A stretch of 64,000 nt of DNA from the NCBI GenBank assembly GCA_022605955.1, contig JAKCOZ010000011.1, positions 1,670,537 through 1,734,536 on the forward strand, in the 5' to 3' direction. Position numbers and translations under genes: made by a program. Source of the stretch: Rallus limicola. Taxonomy: Eukaryota; Chordata; Aves; Gruiformes; Rallidae. Shown in pieces: positions 11,921-25,800 of this stretch (within the stretch, counting starts at the first letter, position 1; each line of letters starts with the position of its first letter). Below the pieces are notes generated by a model. It was given only the letters and a program-made list of their open reading frames with translations, did not search any database and was not told the origin of the DNA.

Positions 11921-12872
11921 GACCAAGGGAGGCTGGTGGACCTGGCAGCCCTTGGCAGCAGGCAGTGGCTTTTAAAATTCTTCCCAAGGCTTTTTGCAGG
12001 GTGAGAATTCAGTACCTACCAACCCCCAGGCCATCTGCCGATGAGCATTTTGTGTTGGCTCAGATGCTTCCTGGTGACAATTTGGTAGAGAAATAACAAT
12101 GTCCCTTTAAAACTGTGGGCAGCCAACCGAAGGAGACACCTGTATCCACGCTGCTCAACCCTGTGCTGCTGGGATTATAGCTAAAAATTCCCCCTGACAT
12201 CATGCAGGAGGGTTTGGACTTCATGGTAGGAGTCAGACCAGGCACTCAGGCCTTCCTCACTGGGGGTTGCAGGTTGAGTAACTGCAAAGAGCACATAAAT
12301 TTTTTTTAAAATCCAGGGCAAGAAAATCAAATTTGCCTGTTTTTTACCCTGAAGTGAGAATTCCTCACTTCTGGACTGACACTTCACCAGCTTTAGACAG
12401 GAAATGGGAAGCTGTGGTGGAGTGAAACCACGTAGGGGCACTCTGATGTAAGGAAGCCTTTGGAACTTGGCAATTTTAAGTCACAGGCCAAAGAACTTTG
12501 ATGATATTTTCTGTTCTGAAACACTGACTGAGTGTGTTTCCTTGCAAACAGGCTGTATTTGGGTCAGGAGAATGCCTCTCAGTCTCAGGAGACAATGCCT
12601 CTCTTATATGTAAACCTTCTTTAGCTCAACTCACGTGTGTTCCCCGGCTTTCATCGCTTTGGGAACACGCTTCCAGGTCTGCAAACCCCCCGATACGCTT
12701 GTGAGCACGTCCTTCTTCTGGCAGTTATTTGTTGCTGTATCTACAAAAGCTCAGACATGGGATGTTTTTGTGGAAACCCGACTGCCCCAGACTCCTTTCA
12801 TGTGAGGATGCCCTATTTCACCAGCGCTGAGCACAATGAATCCTCAGTGTTAAAGACCTTGGGGCTGCTGGG
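11921..12872. other. Non-coding, no feature recognised
   Basis: Unique-looking sequence. An 85-codon plus frame at 12637-12894 shows no known motif. Confidence 0.5.
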
Positions 12873-13430
12873 TCACAGAATCCCAGAACGTTAGGAGTTG
12901 GAAGGGACCTTGAAAGCTCATCTAGTCCAACCCCCCTGCCAGAGCAGCATCACCCAGACTAAATCACACAGGAACACATCCAGGATCATGGGGTTTGAAG
13001 GTCTCCAGAGAAGGAGACTCCACAACCTCTCTGGGCAGCCTGGCCCAGGGCTCTGTCACCCTCCCAGGGACAAAGTTCCTCCTGACATTCCCATGGAGCT
13101 TCCTCTGCTCCAGCTGCACCCACTGCCCCTTGTCCTGTCGCTGCCACCCCTGAGCAGAGCCTGGCTCTGTCCTCCTGACTCTCACCCTGCACATATTGAT
13201 AGACATTGATGAGGTCACCCCTCAGCCTCCTCTTCTCCAGGCTAAAGAGCCCCAGCTCCCTCAGCCTCTCCTCATGAGGAAGGGGTTCCACTCCCTCCAT
13301 CCCCTTGGTGTCCCTGTGCTGGGCTCTCTCAAGTTCTGTGTCCTTCTTGAGCTGAGAGGCCCAGAGCTGGACACAATATTCCAGGTGGGGTCTCACCAGG
13401 GCAGAGCAGAAGGGGAGAAGGACCTCTCCT
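12873..13430 (-). mobile_element. CR1 LINE next to FBXO16 3' end
   Basis: The 3' end begins TCACAGAATCCCAGAACG; the body continues about 550 bp to CAGAGCAGAAGGGGAG. It is sense with FBXO16 and ends 230 bp past the FBXO16 stop, so it may lie in the 3' UTR or in readthrough transcripts. Confidence 0.88.
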
Positions 13431-13659
13431 GACCTACTAGCCAGAGCTCAGGCTCGCTCTGATGAACAGAGAACAAAACTAACAGCAAATTGCAACGTTC
13501 CAGAGTTATGAGCAGAGAAACCAAACGTTGGGATGAGACTCACGTGTCACTAAGAGAATTGAGAGACCACCCACAGAGCAGCCAGGCACGGGGTGCTTTG
13601 TGTCCTCCTCCTGCTCACATAACCTCCCTTCTGGATGGGCAGCAAACATGCCTGGCAGC

Positions 13660-13855
13660 CTACTTACAACCAGGAGCTGACTGAAAAGGTTCCTGGGTGT
13701 AGGTGACACTGGGTCCCAGTCGATGTGATTCCACACTGGTGATACTTGCCAGTGATTTTGCTTTCTGGAGCTTATTAGATCCACCACCTGCTCTCTTTTT
13801 CTTCTCAGCTGCCTGCCGGCTAAGGTCTGGGGTCTCCCCTCCTCCTTTCTTTCTC
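13660..13855 (-). CDS. FBXO16: FBXO16 exon 7, residues 237-301 and stop
   Basis: A pyrimidine-rich acceptor (TCTGTTCTACTCTGCAG) precedes GAGAAAG on the minus strand. With the two bases carried from the previous exon the frame is open for 64 full codons to TAG at 13662-13660. The peptide contains [14 protein letters not shown], matching human TPDFSRQ, then [13 protein letters not shown], resembling human LRKAQSM. The last 25 residues or so do not resemble the human tail and are longer. It sits 9 kb from the previous exon. A nearer acceptor-like CTTAG would also keep frame but has a poor pyrimidine tract and loses the TPDLSRQ match. Confidence 0.85.
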
Positions 13856-16800
13856 CTGCAGAGTAGAACAGAGTAGTATTAACAAGTGGAATTGGCTCCC
13901 TGGGGTTGAGAAAAAGAAAATCCCTTATGATATTGTGTGCCCCCCCCCCAAAAAAAAAGACAGGGTTTAAGAGGATCCATTCTATCCAGCACCTGCAGCA
14001 GATGAAGAGGGAACAATCAAGACATGGTGGCTCAGCAGAGGGTGGCAACTTGCTATTTTTAAAGCTGTGAGAACTTTAGAGCCCTCAGACAAATGCCCTT
14101 AGCTCAGGACTTACTGATTTAAGCTAAATTCACATACCATGTTATAGCAGCCTTGGGGAATTCAGAGAAAGGCAAGTTTAGCTATATCAGTTTCACAGGA
14201 TCCCAGAGTCACCAGGTTGGAAAAGCCCTTCAAGCTCCTGGAGTCCAACCGTCCCTGTCCTGTGCTGCCCCAGAGCTCTCAGCACCTCATCTCCCCTCTG
14301 TTCAACACCCCCAGGGCTGGGGACTCAGCCACCTCCCTGGGCAGCCTGGGCCACAGCCCCACAGCTCTGCCAGGGAAGAACTTGGCCCTCCCAGCTGAGC
14401 TGAGCCTGCCCTGGCCCAGCTTGAGCCCAGTGCCCCTTGTCCCAGCTCCTGGCCCCTGGCTGAAGAGACCAGCGCCCACCTCTCTGCACCCTCCTGGCAG
14501 GGTAGGGCAGGTGGGGAGAAGGGCTCCCCTCAGCCTCCTCTGCTCCAGCCTCAACACCCCCAGCTCCCTCAGCTGCTCCTCAGAGGATTTGCCCTCCAGC
14601 CCCTTCCCCAGCCTGGTTGCCCTTCTCTGCACTCGCTCCAGCACCTCCATGTCCTTCTGATGCTGAGGAGCCCAGAACTGGCCCCAGCACTGGAGCTGCA
14701 GCCTCCCCAGTGCCCAGTACGAGTTAGAGAGTTTTCAGTGAAGTCCATGTAACTCATAACATCAGTGAGGCTGCAGGAGTACCTCTCCAACAGGTGATTT
14801 ATTCATTGGTTTTAGAGCCAAATGCTTTTTCTTGCATATGTTTATGTGTATATATACAAATTTACATGCAGCTATTAATAAAGTCCATCTAATTAACTGG
14901 CAGAACAGGAAAATTGCAGAGTGTGAAAATGAAGATGGCCAGTTGTTACACTCTTTCAGTGTCAGGAGTAAAACCCATACTACAAGGAAGAACCATGAAT
15001 ATAAAGGGTGGGGACAGACTCTCAAACCTCTCACGGGACACTGGAGAGGCCAGATGAGGTCAACTCTATGAGGTTCAACAAGGCTCAGTGCTGGGTCCTG
15101 CTTCTGGGTCACAACAGCCCCAGGCAGCGCTACAGGCATGGGACATGGGGGCTGGAAAGGACCTGTGGGTGCTGGTCAGTATCTGGCTGAACGTGAGCCA
15201 GCAGTGTGGTGGCCAAGAATGCCAACAGCATCCTGGCTGGTGCCAGCAGTGGTGTGTCCAGCAGGACCAGGGCAGGGATTGAGCCCCTGGGCTGGGCACT
15301 GGTGAGGCTGCACCTCCAGTGCTGGGGTCAGAGTTGTGCCCCTCACTACCAGAAGGACACTGAGGTGCTGGAGCAGGTCCAGAGATGGGTAACAGAGCAG
15401 GGAAGGGGCTGGAGCACAAGTCTGATGGGAGCAGCTGAGGGAATTGGGGGTGTTGAGCCTGGGGAAGAGGAGGCTCAGAGGAGACCTGGTGGCTCTTTAT
15501 CCCAAAGGAGGGTGTAGCCAGGGTCTCTCCTCCCAAGTAACAAGCAACAGGATAAGAGGAAACAGCCTCAAGTTGTGCCAGAGAGGTTTAGACTCAATAC
15601 CAGATTTCAATACAGTTCAATAAAAGCAGCATTTATCCTAAAAGGAAGAACAGCCACACCACATAACACACACATCCTCAGAAGCAGCCAACACCAGCAC
15701 CTATCTGTTCCTCACTCATCCCAGGCTGGCTGGAGATTGGTTTTGAACACTTCACCAATGGCCAAGAGAGAAAATTCAATCCCTAAAATGATTACAGAGA
15801 CCAAAGTGGTCACCTTTAACTAGTATGCAGACCTGGCCTTGTAAATGAAGATGTCAACTTCTGCTGCTGTATTCTAGTGTCCCTGCTGATGGTGTGAGAG
15901 AATCCTTCAGCAGCAGGTCAGCACCATGATCTCACTTCAAGCTCAGGAAGGTCCCATCCCTGGAAACATTCAAGGTCAGGTAGGTCGAGGCCCTGGTCTG
16001 GTTGAAGATGTCTCTGTTTGTGGCAGGGGGTTGGACTAGGTGCCCTTCAAAGGTCCCTTCACCACCCAAAGCAATCTGGGATTCAATGAAAATGTAAGGA
16101 GTAAGGATGAGCTTCCACAAAGGAAAAGGGCATCAGAGCCGAGATGGAGGCGGGGGGGGGGCAGGTCTCTCCCTCCTAGCGCTGAACTGGGTGTTCCTCA
16201 CCCCACTTCCCTCCCTTAAGGAACATTTCTCATTGCCACAAGCCTGACAGGCAGAGGACACTGGGCTGGCTGTTCAACAACATGAAAAGCAGGAGACAAG
16301 CGTTGGGATTCGGGAGGACAGGGATCCCCGTGCCCTTCGCACGCGAGCAGGCCCCGTTTTTGTCAGCAACTGGGCCCAGGCTGCTGACAGAACAATTACT
16401 GGAAGTAATTATTTGCTCGTTGGGTAAACACTCCAGCACAATCTGCATCTGTTTTTAGAGCCAGCCTACGTCCATAAATTATCAGCCTGAATTAGTGCTG
16501 CCTTCCAGAAGCCTGAGCTGGTTTTGGGGGGTTGGGGGAAGGAGCTTGAATTCTGGCTGAGCCGTTGTCATGAGAAGTAGCAGGGTGCTTTCTTGAGGCA
16601 CAAGGACACAGTCTTGGCTGGGGTCCATCACTAGGCTGGAATGGGAATTCATTATTCATGATAAAGCAGGAGGTAAGTCTTTTGATTTATTGGCAGCAAG
16701 CAGAACAAACACCAGATGCCTTCCAGCAGAACGGTGCATGCATGGACTGAGAGAAACACCCCCCTGGTCCTTTTTAGGCAGATCCAAGACCCAGAGAGGA

Positions 16801-19800
16801 TGTGCTAGGTTCCATAATCTTTCACTTTGTCTTTGCCATATTGCTTTGTGTCCATCCATGGTGGTCTCTTAATTGTGGGTGAACAAAAAGCGACCTGGAC
16901 GATTCATAGAATCACAGCATGCTTTGGGGGGGAAGGGGCCTCAAAGATCATCAAGTCCCAACTCCCTGCCATGGACAGGGGCACCCTCACTAGACCAGGC
17001 TGCCCAAAGCCCCATCCCATCCTTGAACACCTCCAGGGATGGGGCTTCCACACCCTCTCTGAGCACCCTGTGCCAGTGTTTCAGGCAGAAACCAAACCAG
17101 ACCTACCAGAAATCATCCTCCTGACAAACTGCACACATACGTGCAGTGACACCGACAGTCCCAGCTGTAATTCTGCTGTGGGATTCTGATAACCCCTTGC
17201 AGGCAATTTGTAATTCAACCCCTGTCCATGTCTCTTCTCTTCTCTATCACCTCCCTGCTCCCTCAGCTACGTGACTCTTCTTAATTTCACCGCTCAGACA
17301 CTGCACAGCTTTTCCCACCCCATCCCACCTCAACGAAATCACCTCTCAGAGGACACACCCAGGGATCCCTGTCCCTTCCTCTTCATTTTCAAAGGGCAGA
17401 CAAGGGGGCTGGAGTGAAGCTGGAGGAGGGAAGGGGGAGAGGAGAGATTGGGGGGAAGTTCTTTGCAGAGAGAGTGGGGAGGGGCTGGCAGGGGCTGCCC
17501 AGAGAGGGGGTGGGTGCCCCGTCCCTGAGGGTGTTGAAGGCCAGGTTGGCTGGGGCCCTGGGCAACCTTGTGTAGCTCCAGGCCTGGAGGTTGGTGGCCT
17601 TGCCTGTGGCAGGGGGTTGGAGCTCTGGAACCTTTGGGGTCCCTCCCAACCCAGACCAGCCTGTGGTTCTATGATTCTGTGCTGCAGTGCTGTTTGTCAC
17701 TGAGGCTCTTGGGTGCCATTCAGTTTTTAGAGCACAAGCTTGTGCTTTTCCAAGCAAGCAGCAAAAATAATAGCAATAAAATCCTTCCAAAAAAATCCAA
17801 GACAAGTCACAATTATCATCCAGCTTGCAAATTAACAGGGACCTGCCATTTTCTGGGCAGTACACAGCTGTGAGGGTTCTTCACAGTGACATGATCCACC
17901 AGCACTGCTCAGGCCAAACCCTCCCTCAGAAAATCTAATTGTTTCACTAAGATAAATACCCAATTAGCACCTTACAGCCTCAAGTGGACATTTCCTATTA
18001 CCTCTTTTAGTCTTCCTTTGCCTCCTCTTCCCTGCACAAGTGAGAATTGACTGTAGATGGTTATGTTGCCCATGGTTCACATTTTTTATTGGCTAAGCAA
18101 GGATAAGTGGTGTCCAAAGGAGGCCACAAAAATGATCCAAGGGCTGGAGCAGCTCTGCTGGGAAGCCAGGCTGGGAGAGCTGGGCTGGGTCAGCCTGGAG
18201 AAGAGAAGGCTCCAGGGGACCTTACAGCCCCTTCCAGTCCCTGAGAGGTGCCTGTAGGAAGCTGGGGAAGAGCTGTTCCCCAGGGCATGGAGCGATGGGA
18301 CGAGGGGGGATGGGTTAAACTGGAACAGGGGAGATTTAGGGTGGGTGTGAGGACAAAGTTCTTCCCTCTGAGGGTGCCGGGTCACTGGGACAGGGTGCCC
18401 AGAGAGGTGTTGGAGGCCCCATCCCTGGAGCCATTCAAGCTCAGGCTGGATGGGGCTCTGAGCACCCTGCTCTAGTGAAGATGTCTCTGCTCACTGCAGG
18501 GTGGGACTAGATGGCCTTGGAAGGTCCCTTCCCACCTAACACATTCTGTGATCCTGTGATTCTAAGTTCACAGCAGTGAAGTCCTGATACTGCTGTGGGA
18601 GCACGAAGCCAATGAGTTTCCCTCAAAGGCCAGCAAAGAAACAGCTCATAACTCTGACATTAAAGGACATCAGCATGGACACTCTTCTGTGGTGAACGGG
18701 AAAGTTCTCCCCTCTCTTTGGACCAGAAAGCAAGTGTAGAATGAGCCCCAGCTCAGCAGAGATTTTAACCACATCCAAAAGTTAGGAAAACCTCCTAAAT
18801 TCTGCAAAATTGAACCTGCCACTAGGCAGATGAACTTTGATTCAAAGAAGTGACTAGTCTCACACGATGCTTTGATGAGGGCGTCAGGAATTGCTTTGAT
18901 GTAATCTTCTCTAGTCACAAGGAATTTTCTCCAGGTCAGGTTTTCCTCAGCACAGCACAACTCAAAGGGGAAGAATGGGTGGTTGGCTCACAGTTTTCCA
19001 GTCCATCTGCTGGCTTGCAAAGTGGTCTCTCCAGTCCTTCCCTCCCAGCCATCACTTTGGCTTCTCTTCTGCAGCTGTTTGTACCTGACCTCAAGAAAAT
19101 ACTCCTTCCCCTCTATGTGCTTTCAGATTGTAGTGAAACTCATTTCCTCTCCCAAACTGCCTTTGCAACAGCCTGTGGTTTGGGAAATCACTCCTATTGT
19201 TTTAGGAATCTCGTTTTACATAGATTTCATTACTCCTGACATTCATTTGATATGAAGAGTGGTTTTTATGCCCTTGAGCTCAAAGAATTCATCAAATCTG
19301 AAGAATGATGATACCTCACACAGCCTGGGGGGGCAGAGATTTTTATCTTGGTTCTCTGTTCTACCTTACAAGCCTGCATGCTGGTCAGGCTGGGGCTGCC
19401 TGAGCCTGCAAGCTGCAAGGAGGGCAGATCATCTTGCACAGCATTCAGGGGAGGCTCCTGTGCTCAACCAACTAGATGTTCACTCACAGTTGGCTGAGCA
19501 TGGTCTTCATCTGCCATCCAGAACAAAGCTTGGTGTCACTGAGGGGCATTCTGACCACTTCACCATTGACAGAGGTGGAGGTGTTGAAGGCCAGGTTGGC
19601 TGGGGCCCTGGGCAACCTTGTGTAGCTCCAGGCCTGGAGGTTGGTGGCCCTGCCTGTGGCAGGGGGGTTGGAGCTCTGTCTGATCCTTGGGGTCCCTCCC
19701 AACCCAGACCAGTCTGTGATTCTATGACAGGCACCCAACATCTGCCCAAGCCACCCATTAGCTGCTGCTGCCACCTCCACTGAAAGCCTATGCTTGAGGA

Positions 19801-22800
19801 ACACTCAAGGAACAAAAGATGGTCCTGCTGTCCCTGCTGGGTGAAGCACTGAAGACTGAACCCCATGGAACTGTCCAGAAGCAAAGGATGGAGAATGCCA
19901 CATTTAATCAGGATATTAGGAAGCATTTATTTCCTGAGAGAGTGATCAAACCCTGAAACTGGGCTTCCTGCAGAGGTAGTTGGTGCCCCAAACCTGTCAG
20001 TAGCCAAGAGGCATTTGGACAATGCCCTTAATAACTTGACCAGCCCTGAATTGGTCAAGCAGTTGGACTAGATGATTGCTGTAGGTCTGTCCAACTGAAA
20101 TAGCCTAGTTTAGCCTAGTCTAGCCTGTATAGACCCTTAGCAGGAGGACTTCTGGGACAGGGCTTCAGAGGGGACTTGGACAGCAATGTGTTCATACAAA
20201 AGAAGCACCCAAATATTTGTGTCCAGTGCTGGGCTCCCTGGGATCAAGCAGCCAGGGATCTCCTGGAGAGAGGCCAGAGGAGGGACAGGGAGATGCTGAA
20301 GGGCCTGGAGCATCTCCCCTGGGAGGAAAGGCTGAGGGAGCTGGGGCTGTTCAGCCTGGAGAGAAGCAGCCTGAGAGGGGATCTGATCCCTGGGGATCAA
20401 GAGCTGAAGGGTGGGACCCAGGGGGCCATGGGCAGCCTCTGCTCAGGGTCTGTGGGGACAGGACAAGGGGCACTGGGCTCAAGTTGGAGCCCAGGGAGTT
20501 CCCCCCCAATGTGGGGCAGAACTTGTTGCCAGTGAGGGTGAGGGAGCCCTGGGCCAGGCTGCCCAGGGGGGTGTGGAGTCTCCTTCTCTGGAGAGATTCC
20601 AGCCCCTGTCCTAGGGACCCTGCTTTGGCAGGGGGTTGGGCCCAATGATCTCTGGGGGTCCCTTCCAACCCCTACAGCTCTGTGAGTCTATGAAATATCA
20701 TTTTGTGAGTGGGAAGCTGGGTCAGCACCCGAATCGACATACCTGCGCTGCTGGATAATCATTACAGAGGAGACTACATGCTAGCAATTACTTTCAGCTT
20801 AAGTGATATTAAAGGGAGATCCTTGATAAACAAGTAAATCTCAGAGAATTCCTTTCTTTCCTTGCAGTAATCCTCTGTAATTACAGATAAATGCCAGATT
20901 TGCTGGAACACTGGCATTAAAACATTCTCCATCCCACAAATGGATAGATGCTCAAATCTCACTTAGGAGAAGAAAACAGTGTGCTTACTGTATCATTAGC
21001 AACTCAAGAGCTATTTGCATCTGGTTGTCAGCTGCATCTGTGGCTCGGTGCTGGAATGAGTGATTTACAAACTCTTCACACAAGGATTCTCCCAGTTTTG
21101 GTCACATCCAGCACAAATGGAACCCTAAACCCCACAGAAAGCTTTGGGAGCCACTAAACAGAAACATTTAGCACAAGTGAAAGAGAATATCAGGACAGGA
21201 AGGTTTAGATTCAGGAAGGAAGGTTTAGATTAGATTTTAGGGGGAAGGTTTTTACAGAGAGAGTGGGGAGCGGCTGGAAGGGGCTGCCCAGAGAAGTGGT
21301 GGATGCCTTATCCTTGGGGTTGTTGAAGGCCAGGTTGGCTGGGGCCCTGGGCAACCTTGTGGAGCTCCAGGCCTGGAGGTTGGTGTCCCTGCCTGTGGCA
21401 GGGGGTTGGAGCTCTGGGATCCTTGGGGTCCCTCCCAACCCAGACCAGTCTGGGATTCTCTGATTCTATGACACCCATTAGCAACAAGAGATATTTTGTT
21501 GAAGCATTTAGTTGAAAGCCTCAAAGAACTTGACCCAAAACAGTGGCAGAGTTTGGAAACATACCACAGAAAGAGGGTGAGGTGGAAACTGGAGAGCTCT
21601 TTGAAGTGCTGCAGTATCCAAGGACTGGGGGACGCGGATTAAAAAATGATTCATAAAAGGCTTTAGCTCAGACACTGGGAACTTTGTGGAACACCCTGGA
21701 GGAGTGGTAGGTCCAGCAAAGTTAATCACATTGAGAAAGAGCCTATGTGAGTGCACAACTGCTTAGCCAAATAATCACTTGGCTGGGGTAATTCACGGCT
21801 TGATCGCTCCTGTGCACAGGGCTAAACTCAGCTCTAGCCATTCTTTACTTAAAGTACAACCTGGATACTGCAACTGTGGCTCAGGTGGTTCCCAAGGTTT
21901 TTCTTGGTGCAGTGAAGAGGAATCTCCTCTGTTCTGCACATTCAGTTGGGTGAGAGGCTGTGCCAGCTTTTTGCCAGGCACTCACACAGGAACTAGGCAA
22001 TGGTCAAGCTAACCCAGTCCTTGTTCTCCAGGCTTGGATTGATGACAGCTGGTGGCTAAGAGGGCAAATGGGATCCTGGGGGGGCATCAAAAGGAGCAGA
22101 TCATAGGAGGGGATCCTCCTCCTCTGCTCTGCCCTGCTCAGGCCCCAGCTGGAGTGTTGTGTCCAGTGCTGGGCTCCCTGGGATCAACCAGCCAGGGATC
22201 TCCTGGAGAGAGTCCAGAGGAGGGACAGGGAGATGCTGAAGGGCCTGGAGCATCTCCCCTGGGAGGAAAGGCTGAGGGAGCTGGGGCTGTTCAGCCTGGA
22301 GAGAAGCAGCCTGAGAGGGGATCTGATCCCTGGGGATCAAGAGCTGAAGGGTGGGACCCAGGGGGCCATGGGCAGCCTCTGCTCAGTGTCTGTGGGGACA
22401 GTACATATGTACTCTTACACTTCCATCCCCATTGGATCATCTACATCCCTTTTCAGCCAGAAGATGCCTGAAGTGAGAGAATTATCTTTCATCCCAATTA
22501 ATTAATTATTCCTCTGCTGTGCAAATCCCACAGATTCTCCTCTCAACCTTTCAGCCTTTTTATAGAAACTCCTGAACCCACTCTTGGCCTGATTCTTCCC
22601 ATAACCCCTGTGTGACATCCCTGGGTGTTACAGCCTACGCTAACGACAGCCGCTAACCCCCTCTGCTCATACTCTGTGCTGAAAGGACACAAAGTAGTGC
22701 AGCTGCACCTACACCTGGACCAAGATCAATCCAAGAAGAGCCAAAAAGAGCAGCAAAGTTGGTTTGCAACCAGGTTGCTGAAAGTATCAGGCTTCCAGGA

Positions 22801-25800
22801 AAGGAAAAGGGAAGTGCTGAAGCTCTTACGCCTGCCTAGCCTGCTCGATGGGGTCGTAGTTGTCGAGGTAGTTGAATCGGATGGTGTCTGTAGGATGCCT
22901 GTCTGATGAACGCCAAGGTGGCAGCTCTTTTTTCCCCTTCTTTACCTTCCTTCCTGGCACAGAAAGTTTTGCCTCTGGAGTGATGCTTCTTACTGGTTGC
23001 ACATCAATAATGACAAACTCTTCCTTTGAAGGAGTCTAAGAAGAGAAGATTAAAAGAAGAAAAGGAATTTTAACCCATCATGAAAATGAGATGGATTTTG
23101 CCTAACTTTGGGCTTCTAAGAATTGGGGATTAACTCAAGAATTTATCCTTCCAGGCTCCTCTGTGGTCAGTGGATAGAAATAGGCATCCTGACAGTGCAC
23201 GTCATCACCCATGGCCCAAAACCTGTCTTAAGATGAGATGAGTTGCTCTTGAGATGCATTGGCTTCTCTCTGTTGACCACAGAGAGTCTGGGGGGAAATT
23301 TGGTTAAAATTAGAGGGTTGAGTTTTGAATTCAGGAAGAAAGTATCCCACCCTCACAAACTAGGCATGCCATCAAGGAATCTCAAGAGAAAGCTTTCTAC
23401 CTCCCCAGAACAGCCCTGCCACCTTTGAAGAACAGAGGAAGAGACACCACAAATGGCTCTAACAGGCATAATGGGTGAGGTTTTAATTCACCACCAGGTA
23501 AACTGACTGAAATGTCCTCAGAGATGGTGCTGGGTACCCCATCTCTGCTTATCAGATTCAGGCAAGCCATCATATGCTTTATAAACTGGGGAAAAAAGAG
23601 AGGGGAAAAAAATCCAGTGGGAAATATCAAGGATTACTCTAGAACACCCTGAATGAAGGGTGAGGCCTTGGGGATGGCTCCTCCTAACCAGTGTCAGATT
23701 TTCACTTCCCCCCTACCATGGATGGGTGATGGGAAAGTGGGGTGCATGGCAACAGGAGTCTAGACTCTAATTTAAAAGGCTGAATTAGTGGGAGATTAGA
23801 GAAGGATAAAGAGGCAAAGGGGTTAGGAACCTGACTGGCCCAGTTTCCCACTGGCCCCAAACATCTCCAGAGGTGGTAGGTATGTACCTTTGGCCTTGTG
23901 ACATGCAGCTCCTTCACCATCTCAATGTAATGTTTCTTCCAGACTCCTTGCTCAAAGGGGGTCGGAGAGAAGTTGATGTACCAGCCAAACCTCAGGCATT
24001 TCAGCATCCAGAGCTGATCCAGTTCAGACAAGTACTTCCAGTACCAGCTCACCTGTGAACGCCCAGTAAGTTGAAAACTTTTGGATTTCAAGCATCTAAG
24101 ATTGTAGCTAGAGATTTCTGTGCTGTGGATGTCATTCCCCCATCTCCTTAAAATAGCTCAGTTCTTCAGCACTGTTTGTGCTTCATTTAAACCTTTAATT
24201 AAACCCTTCAAACCATTCCCAGAGTCACAGAATCCCAAACTTGGAAAAGACCTTTAAGATCATTGAGTCCAATTGTTCCTGTCCTGTGCTAAACCATATC
24301 CCTGAGCACCTCATCTACCCTTTTTTTAAAAACACCCAGGGGTGTTGACTCAATTCAAGGTCTTCATGACATGCTCAGTGCCCGTGTTAGCTGATCTCCA
24401 AAAATCACAGGCCAAGAGGCTGGGGAAGGGGCTGGAGGGCAAATCCTCTGAGGAGCGGCTGAGGGAGCTGGGGGTGTTGAGGCTGGAGCAGAGGAGGCTG
24501 AGGGGAGCCCTTCTCCCCCCCTGCCCTGCCCTGCCAGGAGGGTGCAGAGAGGTGGGCGCTGGTCTCTTCAGCCAGGGGCCAGGAGCTGGGACAAGGGGCA
24601 CTGGGCTCAAGCTGGGCCAGGGCAGGCTCAGCTCAGCTGGGAGGGCAAAGTTCTTCCCTGGCAGAGCTGTGGGGCTGTGGCCCAGGCTGCCCAGGGAGGG
24701 GGCTGAGTCCCCAGCCCTGGGGGTGTTGAATAGAGGGGAGATGAGGTGCTGAGAGCTCTGGGGCAGCACAGGACAGGGACAGTTGGACTCCAGGAGCTTA
24801 AAGGGCTTTTCCAACCCTGTGATTCTGTGACTCTGATTATCTGAAGAGGAAAGATTTCAGCTCATTTGGGGCAACTTCCTGCGCTTCTACTCAATAAGCC
24901 CAGAGCAGTTTGTGTAAGACCTTTGTTTTCGTTGAGAAAAGAGCATCAATAAACTCCTCAAGTCTGATATATTGTGAGACACATAGCACTGGGAAGACCT
25001 TTCTTTCTAAGTCATTTCCTAACCTGTCTTCTGCCTGTCTGTGAATGGGTAGTGTGAATTGCATCCATTCGTCCAGCTCTGGAGCCCTCAGCACAAGAAG
25101 GACATGGAGCTGTTGGAGCACGTCCAGAGGAGGCCACAAAAATGATCCAAGGGCTGAAACAGCTCTGCTGTGAAGCCAGGCTGGGAGAGCTGGGCTGGGT
25201 CAGCCTGGAGAAGAGAAGGCTCCAGGGGACCTTACAGCCCCTTCCAGTCCCTGAAAGGTGCCTGTAGGAAGCTGGGGAAGAGCTGTTCCCCAGGGCATGG
25301 AGGGATGGGATGAGGGGGGATGGGTTAAACTGGAAAAGGGGAGATTTAGGTTGGGTATTAGGATAAAGTTCTTCCCTCTGAGGGTGCTGGGTCACTGGCC
25401 CAGGGTGCCCAGAGAGGTGGTGGAGGCCCCATCCCTGGAGCCATTCATGTCAGGGTGGATGGGGCTCTGAGTGACCTGCTCTAGTGAAGATGTCCCTGCT
25501 CACTACAGGGTGGGACTAGATGGCCTTGGAAGGTCCCTTCCAACCTTACACATTCTCTGATTCTATGATTTTCAAGAAACCAATGATGCTGCACACAATG
25601 GAAGGTACTTTAAAAGAACATGATTTTCACAAAGTACCAAACCTCCTCTTTGGGACAAATCAGACTTGTAAAGTGTCACATTTTAAATGCCCAGCATCTA
25701 AAATTACTCTTTGCTTTTGTAAATCTTAGTCAATCTGGCTTAGTTTAGGATCTGTGGCATTCACTCTCTAGCATCACTAAGTGTTGGGTACCAAGTTGCC

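Noticed and set aside
1..13600. ZNF395 exons, expected left neighbour of FBXO16
   Set aside because: No recognisable ZNF395 peptide in any frame; the gene probably lies outside the window.
13801..13832. Alternative acceptor CTTAG for the last FBXO16 exon
   Set aside because: Weak pyrimidine tract and loss of the conserved TPDLSRQ block compared with the acceptor at 13856-13857.
24222..24833. Opposite-strand CR1 pair as a twin-primed single insertion
   Set aside because: Both pieces include a 3' end, so they are two insertions of different 3' UTR types.
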